Shown in pieces: positions 25,331 through 32,137 of a DNA stretch of 53,413 bases. Position numbers and translations under genes: made by a program. The DNA comes from Pseudothermotoga sp. (lineage in GTDB: Bacteria; Thermotogota; Thermotogae; Thermotogales; DSM-5069), in the NCBI GenBank assembly GCA_025060105.1, contig JANXCS010000010.1, forward strand, positions 1 through 53,413. Reading direction: 5' to 3'. The notes under the pieces are model-generated. The model ran no database searches and was not told where the DNA came from. It saw only the letters and a program-made list of their open reading frames with translations. Every line of letters begins with the position of its first letter. The first letter of the stretch is position 1.

Positions 25331-25546
25331 TCAATACTCGACGCCTCCGTATCTGCGCTTGAATTTCTCGATGCGTCCTTCCGTGTCTATGACGAGTCCT
25401 GCACCCGTTTGTCCCTTGTACAGAGGATGGCAGTTCGAACACACGTCGATCCTGATGGTATCTTTGGATGTGTAGAACCTGTGCTCTGCGCCACACGCAC
25501 ACTTCACTGTCACCAGCTTCATCTGTGGATGAATATCCTTCTTCAC
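25331..25546 (-). CDS. rpmE: 50S ribosomal protein L31 (zinc-binding form)
   Basis: A 71-residue L31 with all four zinc cysteines (CAC at 16-18, CSNC at 36-39) and the conserved [11 protein letters not shown] and FKRRYG segments. Having the cysteines marks the zinc-replete C+ paralogue. GTG 25546 follows AGAGGTGAGATGGA. Confidence 0.97.
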   Translation of the reverse strand: MKKDIHPQMKLVTVKCACGAEHRFYTSKDTIRIDVCSNCHPLYKGQTGAGLVIDTEGRIEKFKRRYGGVEY

Positions 25547-25675
25547 TCCATCTCACCTCTCAGAAACTTTTTGTTGCCCTATAAATCATACCACAGTAAT
25601 TTGTAACTTGACAACATCGATCTTTCGAATCGAAAGTTGTTGGTACCATCTCGCACGGAAGATTCACAGTGCTAT

Positions 25676-25681
25676 TATAAT
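25676..25681 (+). promoter_or_regulatory. -10 element for the GGDEF-like gene and murA
   Basis: A perfect TATAAT, with no clear -35 at 17 bases. Transcription would start near 25688, between this element and the Shine-Dalgarno GGGGAGGG (25693-25700). That rules out the upstream ATG at 25608 of the open frame and supports GTG 25707. Confidence 0.6.
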
Positions 25682-25706
25682 CATTATTGTGCGGGGAGGG
25701 AAAGTC

Positions 25707-26279
25707 GTGGAAGAAAAGCGGGAACTTTTGGAGAAGATCAAGATGCTGGAAGATCAGCTCGAGTATTACAAGGCACGCGAAGCGCAGATGGAACAACTCA
25801 TCAGAGAATACAACGAATTCATCAGGAAACAATTCGAAATCTACGATGAGTTCGTCCGTGATATCGGAACGAGCAGGATCATAGATCCTCTCACGAGGGT
25901 CTATTCGGCGGAACACATCAGCAAGTTGATAGCCTACTACCATCAGAGAGCGTTCGAAGACAACCGCAGCTACGGTCTGATCTTGGTCCGCCTGCCACGG
26001 AGGGACGAAAACTTCGAGGCGAATCTGTTGGCCTTAGCCAAGCTTTTGAAGACTGTGGTGCGTGTGCCCATGGACAGCGTTGGAAGGTTGAGTGAAGACA
26101 CGTTCGCGATCCTGCTCACCGAGATAAGCAAGGAAAACACGCTCAAGGTGATCGACAGGATCAAGTCTTCCATCGAGCTTCATTTGAGTGTTCCTGTGAA
26201 GATCTCTTTCAGATCTTATCCAGAGGATGCTTCCAACCTCGAAGAAATGATGAAAGAACTCTACGCGGAGGTCAGCTGA
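25707..26279 (+). CDS. Coiled-coil protein with degenerate GGDEF domain
   Basis: The protein (190 residues from GTG 25707) has an N-terminal coiled coil (EEKRELLEKIKMLEDQLEYY...) and a C-terminal domain with the diguanylate-cyclase fold pattern: DPLTRVYSAEHISKLI matches the 'D.LT.l.Nr..l...l' start. The catalytic GGDEF signature is replaced: RLSEDTFAILLTE stands where R.GGDEFa.ll is expected. The glycines and key acidic residues are lost, so c-di-GMP synthesis is unlikely. A structural or ligand-sensing role is more plausible. The stop codon overlaps the murA ATG, so the two are translationally coupled. Confidence 0.72.
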   Translation: MEEKRELLEKIKMLEDQLEYYKAREAQMEQLIREYNEFIRKQFEIYDEFVRDIGTSRIIDPLTRVYSAEHISKLIAYYHQRAFEDNRSYGLILVRLPRRDENFEANLLALAKLLKTVVRVPMDSVGRLSEDTFAILLTEISKENTLKVIDRIKSSIELHLSVPVKISFRSYPEDASNLEEMMKELYAEVS

Positions 26280-27538
26280 TGGGAAAGCTCATAGTTCATG
26301 GAGAATCACGACTGAAAGGTTCTGTAAAGATCTCTGGTGCGAAGAATTCGGCACTGCCGATCCTTGCAGCGACGATCTTGTTGGATGAACCTGTGTTGCT
26401 CCATAACGTTCCAGACTTGCTCGACGTGAGGACCATGTTCGAGATATTGGAGTCGGTCGGTCGTGAGGTGCGCTTCGAAAACAACACGGTTTTGGTGCGT
26501 TCGAAGGCCCAACTGAAGTGTGAAGTGCCGTACGAACCTGTCAGGAAGATGCGTGCTTCCTTCAACGTTCTCGGTCCGCTCGCCGTGAAGTGTGGGGAAG
26601 CCTCGGTGGCTCTACCAGGGGGTTGTTCGATCGGCGTTAGACCTGTGGATTTCCACCTGGAGGGCCTTCAAAAGCTCGGCTTTTCCGTTCAGATAGAACA
26701 CGGTGTGGTCAGAGCCAAGAGGGAAAAGAGGCAAAAGGAATGCTACGTTTCTTTCCCCTTCCCCAGCGTCGGTGCAACCGAACACATCATGACCACCGCC
26801 GTTCTGCTCGAAGGAACGAAAACGATCGTGGACAACGCGGCGATGGAACCAGAGATAGTCGATCTCGCACAGTTCTTGATCAAGTGTGGTGCGAAGATCT
26901 CGGGTGCAGGAACGCGCAGGATCGAAGTCGAAGGGGTGGATCGGTTAAGTTCGTGTGAGCACAGCATCATCCCAGATAGAATAGAGGCTGGCACTTACGC
27001 GATCGCCGCAGCCGCGACTGAAGGAGAGGTGGTTCTGGAGAACGTGCAACCCGACCACATGATGGCGGCCATAGACGCGCTGGCTCAGTCCGGTGCGGAG
27101 CTGAGGATCGAGGGCAAAAGCTTGCTGGTCCGCATGAAAGATCGCCCAAGACCTTTGAAACTGCAGGTGACTCCCTATCCAGGTTTTCCCACAGACCTTC
27201 AACCTCAGATGATCGCTTATCTGAGCACGGCGGTTGGAACGTCCATCATCGTCGAAACGGTCTTCAAATCGAGGTTTCAACACGTAGATGAACTGAGGAG
27301 ACTTGGAGCCAAAATAGAGGTCAAGGATGGTGTGGCCGTCGTTTATGGTGTGGAGAAGCTTCAAGGGACCATGGTGAAGGCGACCGATCTCAGGGCTGCA
27401 GCCGCACTCTTGATCGCTGGACTCATGGCCAAAGGTACGACCGTCATAGAAGAGGTGGATCAGATTTTCAGAGGTTACGAAGATCTCATCGAAAAACTCT
27501 CCGGTCTTTCGGCGGTTGTGGAGTATCGAAATGGATGA
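26279..27538 (+). CDS. murA: UDP-N-acetylglucosamine 1-carboxyvinyltransferase MurA
   Basis: MurA catalyses the first committed step of peptidoglycan synthesis. The 419-residue protein has Lys22 in SGAKNSALP, the catalytic Cys116 in LPGGCSIGVRPVDFH (a Cys, so fosfomycin-sensitive type by motif) and TDLQPQ near residue 303. The ATG follows GGAGGTCAGCTG. It overlaps the preceding gene by 1 base and the radical-SAM gene by 8 bases. Confidence 0.97.
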   Translation: MGKLIVHGESRLKGSVKISGAKNSALPILAATILLDEPVLLHNVPDLLDVRTMFEILESVGREVRFENNTVLVRSKAQLKCEVPYEPVRKMRASFNVLGPLAVKCGEASVALPGGCSIGVRPVDFHLEGLQKLGFSVQIEHGVVRAKREKRQKECYVSFPFPSVGATEHIMTTAVLLEGTKTIVDNAAMEPEIVDLAQFLIKCGAKISGAGTRRIEVEGVDRLSSCEHSIIPDRIEAGTYAIAAAATEGEVVLENVQPDHMMAAIDALAQSGAELRIEGKSLLVRMKDRPRPLKLQVTPYPGFPTDLQPQMIAYLSTAVGTSIIVETVFKSRFQHVDELRRLGAKIEVKDGVAVVYGVEKLQGTMVKATDLRAAAALLIAGLMAKGTTVIEEVDQIFRGYEDLIEKLSGLSAVVEYRNG

Positions 27539-28484
27539 ACGAGTTCGAGAGTGGTTCAGAAAGAACCTTTTGAGCTGTAAGTTGTGTCCACGCAACTGTG
27601 AAGTCGATCGTCGTTCCAAGCTCGGCTGGTGTGGCGTTGGCGATAAAGCCAAGCTGAGCAGCGTCGTGTTGCACTTCGGTGAAGAACCCCCGGTGAGTGG
27701 TGAGAGTGGTGCTGGAACTGTTTTTTTCACCGGTTGCAATATGCGCTGTATTTACTGTCAGAACATGAACTTCAGTCAGAAAGGCTTGGGAGTCGAAGTG
27801 GATGTAGAAGAACTGGCCGAGATCTTCTTGGACCTTCAAAAGAGTGGTGCCAAAACGTTGAACCTCGTCACACCCACCGCGAACATGCCGTTCGTCATCG
27901 ACGCTCTGTTCATGGCGAAAGAGAAGGGTTTCAACCTGCCGATCGTTTACAACACCAGTAGCTATGAGAACGTGGAAACTCTGAGGATGCTCGAAGGGAT
28001 CGTCGATATCTACCTTGCAGACATCAGGTATGCGGACGATGAAACTGGGATGAAGTATTCAAAAGTTCCCGATTATTTCACCATCACCAGTAGAGCTCTC
28101 ATCGAGATGCACAGACAGGTCGGTCCCTTCAAAGAAGAGAGGATGAAGGGTCTGATCGTTCGACACTTGGTGCTCCCCAACAACGTGGCTCAGTCTGAAC
28201 GGGTGCTGGATTTCATCTTCTTTTCTCTCTCACCAACCGTTCCAGTCTCGATCATGTCGCAGTACAACCCCGTCTTCAGCGCGAGGTTCGATCCGCTGAT
28301 AGGAAGAAGGATCAGTGCGGAAGAATACGAGCGCGTCATAGAGTACGCCTTAAAACTTGGTCTCTGTGGTTGGATTCAGACCGAAGAGAAAAAGAAAGTC
28401 ACCGTTAAACCGATCGAATCCACTCACAAGATCAACGAGAAGCTGAGATCAAGAACAGCAACAAAACCGCTCCCAACCCAATAG
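27531..28484 (+). CDS. Radical SAM protein, PflA/pyruvate formate-lyase activase-like
   Basis: The 317-residue protein has the radical SAM cluster motif CNMRCIYC (about residues 75-82) preceded by a second cysteine group, CKLCPRNC plus WCGVG. That pattern is typical of the 'AmmeMemoRadiSam'/PflA-like group (COG1313) widespread in Thermotogota and Clostridia; the substrate is unproven. ATG 27531 starts inside the murA end. The last 53 bases overlap the convergent PEGA gene, so the C-terminal tail after residue about 300 is encoded opposite that gene's 3' end. Confidence 0.85.
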   Translation: MDERVREWFRKNLLSCKLCPRNCEVDRRSKLGWCGVGDKAKLSSVVLHFGEEPPVSGESGAGTVFFTGCNMRCIYCQNMNFSQKGLGVEVDVEELAEIFLDLQKSGAKTLNLVTPTANMPFVIDALFMAKEKGFNLPIVYNTSSYENVETLRMLEGIVDIYLADIRYADDETGMKYSKVPDYFTITSRALIEMHRQVGPFKEERMKGLIVRHLVLPNNVAQSERVLDFIFFSLSPTVPVSIMSQYNPVFSARFDPLIGRRISAEEYERVIEYALKLGLCGWIQTEEKKKVTVKPIESTHKINEKLRSRTATKPLPTQ

Positions 28485-29301
28485 CGGACACCGTCAAGAT
28501 CTTTTCCTTCGTGTAAGTGTAAACGCTCCTATCGACGATCACCGTTTCTCGTGCTGTGTAGGACTCTTCCGGAGTGTTCGCCACCACTTCCACGCTGTAC
28601 TCACCGTCCGGTACGTCCGTAGCGCTCCACACCACCACGTTGGTACCGCTGTTTCCCTTCAACGTTTTGGACCAAACTATCTTATTGGTCTTGTCCAAGA
28701 CGTTGACGATCAGGTCCGCTGGCTTGGAAAGGAAGATGTAGAAGCTCGTCGTGTCTTGATACCAATCGTTGTTCGGTGAGAAACTCTTCGGTTCCACCTT
28801 GAGGTTCACGACCAACGTTTCTTCGATCAACGTCAAATTCACCGTCGTCTCCCTAGCGTAAGCGATGTTCACGAGCTGAGTTTGAGGTTGATAACCGCTC
28901 GCTTTGAACGTCAGATGGATGCTACCTTCTGGTGCCAAGATGGTGTCTTTGACGCTCCTCACAGTTCCAAGATAGCGCTGTTCGGCGTACACTTCTACGG
29001 GATACACGTTCGAAAAGATTCTCAGATAACCACCACGCCTCAGAGGTGCTTCCACCAAGATCTGACCAGCTTGGGTGACGAACACGACCCCTTCGAACGG
29101 TACATAGAACGATTTGACCACGGTGATCCTGTACTGTCCTGTGGATTGAAAGTTGAGCACCAAAACTCCTTCCACGTTGGTCATGCCTCTGTAAACTCCA
29201 TCCACGTACACGGAAGAGAACGGCTCGGTTCTCACCACCACAACGTAACTCGCCAATGTCAAAGTGCAGAACATCAAGATCAGCACAACAACGGCTCGCA
29301 C
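28432..29301 (-). CDS. Exported PEGA-domain protein with FlgD-like Ig domain and C-terminal anchor
   Basis: The 289-residue protein has a signal peptide (MRAVVVLILMFCTLTLA), two PEGA-type beta repeats (RTEPFSSVYVDGVYRG...; SNVYPVEVYAEQRYLG...), an FlgD/gliding-type Ig domain whose KSFSPNNDWYQDTTSF start matches 'FSPNgDGvnDt', and a C-terminal membrane helix (ILTVSAIGLGAVLLLFLI). PEGA domains occur in surface and S-layer proteins. The likely place is outside the inner membrane. GTG 29301 follows GAGGTGAAGGTCC. Function unknown. Confidence 0.78.
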   Translation of the reverse strand: MRAVVVLILMFCTLTLASYVVVVRTEPFSSVYVDGVYRGMTNVEGVLVLNFQSTGQYRITVVKSFYVPFEGVVFVTQAGQILVEAPLRRGGYLRIFSNVYPVEVYAEQRYLGTVRSVKDTILAPEGSIHLTFKASGYQPQTQLVNIAYARETTVNLTLIEETLVVNLKVEPKSFSPNNDWYQDTTSFYIFLSKPADLIVNVLDKTNKIVWSKTLKGNSGTNVVVWSATDVPDGEYSVEVVANTPEESYTARETVIVDRSVYTYTKEKILTVSAIGLGAVLLLFLISASR

Positions 29302-29312
29302 GGACCTTCACC

Positions 29313-30017
29313 TCACCAACTCGTCGTTGTGTACCAATCCACGATGTTATCTATCTGCCAGATCTTATCTTCCAAAAAGTATTCTACACCTAGAACTATC
29401 GGCACGGTCGATCTGATGTCGATAACGCCGAAGGTTTCCTTTTCGATCCTTTCGGACACAAGCACGTACACGCTGTTGTAAGGTTGTATCGTGCCAGACA
29501 ACTCTTCCAGCGTCTTGCCTGAAGCATCGTAAATGTAGATGTACACTTGAGCTTCCACCTTGTTGGGATTCATTATCGCAAAACCTGTCTTGAAGCTTTT
29601 GGAGTTCACATAACCCAAGGTGTACCAGTAGTACTTGGCGTCACTACTCGTTGTGACAGGTTCTATGACGTGGTCCCTCGAGACGAGAAGATCACGGTCC
29701 GAATACACGATGGAGATCTGTAAAAGCCCATCCGATTGCAGCATGGTCAGTCCCCAAGCTGAAGGGCTCGGTGTGACCACACGGCTGAGGTCGAAAATCA
29801 CAGATTTGTACGGATCTAACGTCAAAACTTCTTGGTGCAGTCTTTTGCCGTTGTTATCGAACACGAGTAATCTCACGTAACATTGCTCATCGCTGACGTT
29901 GGACACGAGGATTGCAGTCTCTTTGTCTGGGGTACAATCGTAATAAAAGGCGTAGTCCGCTCCGATGAGCACCGCACAGATCAGCATTAAAAAAACTATC
30001 GACAATCCCTTCACCAT
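29313..30017 (-). CDS. Exported beta-rich protein of unknown function
   Basis: From ATG 30017 (after GGGGGGAGCGGAG) the protein is 234 residues, with signal peptide MVKGLSIVFLMLICAVLIG. The rest is a predicted all-beta, Ig-like pattern with many aromatic residues, repeating phrases such as YVRLLVFDNNGKRL and QVYIYIYDASGKTLEEL, which look like two related beta sandwiches. I do not recognise the family. It is 11 bases upstream of the PEGA gene in the same transcript, so the two may work together at the cell surface. Confidence 0.72.
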   Translation of the reverse strand: MVKGLSIVFLMLICAVLIGADYAFYYDCTPDKETAILVSNVSDEQCYVRLLVFDNNGKRLHQEVLTLDPYKSVIFDLSRVVTPSPSAWGLTMLQSDGLLQISIVYSDRDLLVSRDHVIEPVTTSSDAKYYWYTLGYVNSKSFKTGFAIMNPNKVEAQVYIYIYDASGKTLEELSGTIQPYNSVYVLVSERIEKETFGVIDIRSTVPIVLGVEYFLEDKIWQIDNIVDWYTTTSW

Positions 30018-30055
30018 CTCCGCTCCCCCCTTGGAGGTTTTGGACACACTCTCTT

Positions 30056-30061
30056 ATTATA
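30056..30061 (-). promoter_or_regulatory. -10 element for the two exported-protein genes
   Basis: On the minus strand this reads TATAAT, 38 bases before ATG 30017. The -35 region (TTTCAA at 18-base spacing or so) is weak. It diverges from the tRNA promoter. Confidence 0.55.
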
Positions 30062-30078
30062 AACCATCCAAAAGTAGC

Positions 30079-30107
30079 TTGAAACCGTCCAAGAATGATG
30101 GTAAAAT
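30079..30107 (+). promoter_or_regulatory. Promoter of tRNA-Gln
   Basis: TTGAAA (30079-30084), 17 bases, TAAAAT (30102-30107). Transcription would begin near 30114, five bases before the mature tRNA 5' end. This is the clearest two-box promoter in the window and supports TAAAAT as a working -10 in this genome. Confidence 0.75.
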
Positions 30108-30118
30108 AGCAACGGCAG

Positions 30119-30192
30119 TGGGAGGTCGTCTAACGGTAGGACAGCGGACTCTGGATCCGCCGGTGGAGGTTCGAGTCCTCCCCTCCCAGCCA
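30119..30192 (+). tRNA. tRNA-Gln (anticodon CTG)
   Basis: A complete 74-base cloverleaf. Acceptor stem TGGGAGG pairs with CCTCCCA (30182-30188); discriminator G30189; CCA is encoded (30190-30192). Anticodon arm GCGGA/TCCGC encloses CTCTGGA with anticodon CTG at 30151-30153. T arm GGAGG/CCTCC encloses TTCGAGT. CTG reads CAG, glutamine. The U1-A72 type acceptor end agrees with bacterial tRNA-Gln. Confidence 0.95.
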
Positions 30193-30198
30193 AACACG

Positions 30199-30225
30199 GG
30201 GCGGGACGTTGTGCCCGCCCTTTTT
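30199..30225 (+). terminator. Rho-independent terminator after tRNA-Gln
   Basis: GGGCGGG (30199-30205), 8-base loop, CCCGCCC (30214-30220), then five T. The perfect 7-bp GC stem starts 6 bases after the tRNA CCA end. Confidence 0.92.
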
Positions 30226-30235
30226 GTGATCGTTG

Positions 30236-30241
30236 TATAAT
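30236..30241 (+). promoter_or_regulatory. -10 element for tig
   Basis: TATAAT, 11 bases downstream of the tRNA terminator's T-run and 24 bases before ATG 30266. The region where a -35 should lie is occupied by the terminator stem, so promoter and terminator are interleaved. No good -35 hexamer is seen. Confidence 0.6.
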
Positions 30242-30265
30242 GTGCTTTGTGAAGGAGGAAGCAGA

Positions 30266-31570
30266 ATGAAACGGAACGTCGTGAACGTCGATGAAAACAT
30301 CGTCACGTACGAATATCTCTTCGACCAAGAAGAAACGCGCATGGCAGAGTCGAACGCTTTGAAGAAGCTGTCACAACGTGTGGAAGTGCCTGGTTTCAGG
30401 AAAGGTAAAGTTCCAGAACAGATCGTGCGTGTTAGATTTCCAGAAACGCTCAAAGCGGAAACCTTTGAAGAGCTCTGGGCCAGCATTTCAAAAGATCTTA
30501 GCGACGAAGATCGTATCCTGCCGATCTACCTGGTGGATTTCGAACTCAACGAGAGTGGTTCGAAGTTCACCGTTGAGGTGCATAGAAGACCTGCCGTTCA
30601 GTTGAAACCTTTTGAAGAGTTCGAGCTGAAGAAACTCGACAAACCTTCCGTGCTAGAAAGGTACGTGGAAGAGAGACTCAAAGAGCTTCAGCAAGCACAC
30701 GCCATCGTTCAGCCGAAGGATGGTCCCGCGGAGCACGGAGATCTGGTCAGGGTGAAGATGACGATCTTTTCGGCCGACAAGACCATCTTGGACGGTAAAG
30801 AGGTCGAATACGTTCTCCACGCGGATGACGACAGGCCCATCGTCACCGAACTCGTGGGAAAGAGAGCTGGTGACATCGTCGAGTTCGAAAAATCCTTCGA
30901 AGATGGGAAAGTTTATCGCTACAAGATAGAAATCCTTCAGCTGAACAGTAGAACATTGCCTGCGATCAGTGACGAGTTCGCCAAGACCGTCAATTCCGAA
31001 TACGAAACGTTGCAACAGTTGAAAGAAGCACTCGAAAAAGAAGGAAGCGAGGTCTACGAGAGGGACACCAAGCACTTTCTGCAAGATCAAGCGATAGACA
31101 TGTTGATCAGAACTTGTGAGCTGAAGATCTCCGATAGGACTCTCGAAAGACTCGCCGAACAGGCTCTCGAAGATATCAAATCGAGGCGTGACGAGTACGA
31201 AAAGTTACTGAAAGACCACCAAAACGATGAAAAAAAGCTTCTAGAGAGCATCAAGCGTTATTATCTACAACAGCTCAAAGCGGAGTACGCGATCGATGAA
31301 GCTGCGCGTTTGAACCACATCGAGGTGAGCGACGAGGAGATCTTTTCACAGGCAGAGAAACTCGCAGTTGCGTGGGGCATATCCGTCGAACGTGCGAAAT
31401 CGATCCTTCGCAACCGAAAGGATGTCTATGAGGATGTCAAGGATCAATTGATCAAACAGAAGATCGCCGACGCCATTTTGGAAAAGTGTAAGATCGTGGA
31501 TGTGAAACCTGAGGAGGTGAAGGAAGATGGATCAGAGAGAAATAGCGCAGTTGATACCAACGGTGATTGA
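30266..31570 (+). CDS. tig: Trigger factor (ribosome-associated chaperone)
   Basis: Trigger factor binds the ribosome exit tunnel and folds nascent chains. The 434-residue protein has the N-terminal ribosome-binding domain (the signature loop appears as [13 protein letters not shown]), a middle FKBP-like domain (about 150-235, GDLVRVKMT...[19 protein letters not shown]) and a long helical C-terminal domain. ATG 30266 follows AAGGAGGAAGCAG. The 3' end overlaps clpP by 44 bases, the usual tig-clpP pairing. Confidence 0.95.
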   Translation: MKRNVVNVDENIVTYEYLFDQEETRMAESNALKKLSQRVEVPGFRKGKVPEQIVRVRFPETLKAETFEELWASISKDLSDEDRILPIYLVDFELNESGSKFTVEVHRRPAVQLKPFEEFELKKLDKPSVLERYVEERLKELQQAHAIVQPKDGPAEHGDLVRVKMTIFSADKTILDGKEVEYVLHADDDRPIVTELVGKRAGDIVEFEKSFEDGKVYRYKIEILQLNSRTLPAISDEFAKTVNSEYETLQQLKEALEKEGSEVYERDTKHFLQDQAIDMLIRTCELKISDRTLERLAEQALEDIKSRRDEYEKLLKDHQNDEKKLLESIKRYYLQQLKAEYAIDEAARLNHIEVSDEEIFSQAEKLAVAWGISVERAKSILRNRKDVYEDVKDQLIKQKIADAILEKCKIVDVKPEEVKEDGSERNSAVDTNGD

Positions 31571-32132
31571 GACCACGGGAAGGTACGAGCGAGCCTACGA
31601 TATCTATTCGCGCCTCCTCAAAGACAGGATCGTCTTTTTGGGTTATCCCATCGACGATCACACGGCGAACCTCGTCGTGGCACAACTCCTCTTCCTCGAG
31701 GCCGAAGATCCTGACAAAGACATACAGCTTTACATAAACAGTCCTGGTGGTTCCGTCACCTCAGGTCTTGCGATCTACGACACGATGCAGTACGTCAAAT
31801 GCGACGTGGTCACCATCTGTGTCGGTCAAGCGGCGTCCATGGCGGCCGTTTTGCTCGCCAGTGGAACTAAAGGCAAACGCTTCGCACTGCCGAACGCCAG
31901 GATCATGTTGCACCAACCTCTAGGTGGTGCCGAAGGTCCCGTCAAGGACATCGAGATAATCACGAAAGAACTGTTGAGGATAAAGAATCTCATAAACAAG
32001 ATACTCAGTGAAAAGACAGGTCAACCAATCGAAAGGATCGAAAAAGACACAGACAGAGATTTCTTCATGGACGCTTACGAGGCACTCCAGTACGGACTCA
32101 TAGACAGGGTGATCGAGCCAAAAAGAAGGTGA
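31527..32132 (+). CDS. clpP: ATP-dependent Clp protease proteolytic subunit
   Basis: The 201-residue serine protease has the catalytic Ser104 in GQAASMAA, His129 in MLHQP and the Asp in TDRDFFM. The N-terminal residues [21 protein letters not shown] form the axial gate. No propeptide is obvious. ATG 31527 follows GAGGTGAAGGAAG inside the end of tig. No clpX follows; mutS does. Confidence 0.97.
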   Translation: MDQREIAQLIPTVIETTGRYERAYDIYSRLLKDRIVFLGYPIDDHTANLVVAQLLFLEAEDPDKDIQLYINSPGGSVTSGLAIYDTMQYVKCDVVTICVGQAASMAAVLLASGTKGKRFALPNARIMLHQPLGGAEGPVKDIEIITKELLRIKNLINKILSEKTGQPIERIEKDTDRDFFMDAYEALQYGLIDRVIEPKRR

Positions 32133-32137
32133 GTTGT

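Noticed and set aside
25608-25706. Longer start (25608) for the GGDEF-like protein
   Set aside because: A perfect TATAAT lies at 25676-25681 inside that extension and a good Shine-Dalgarno sequence points to GTG 25707.
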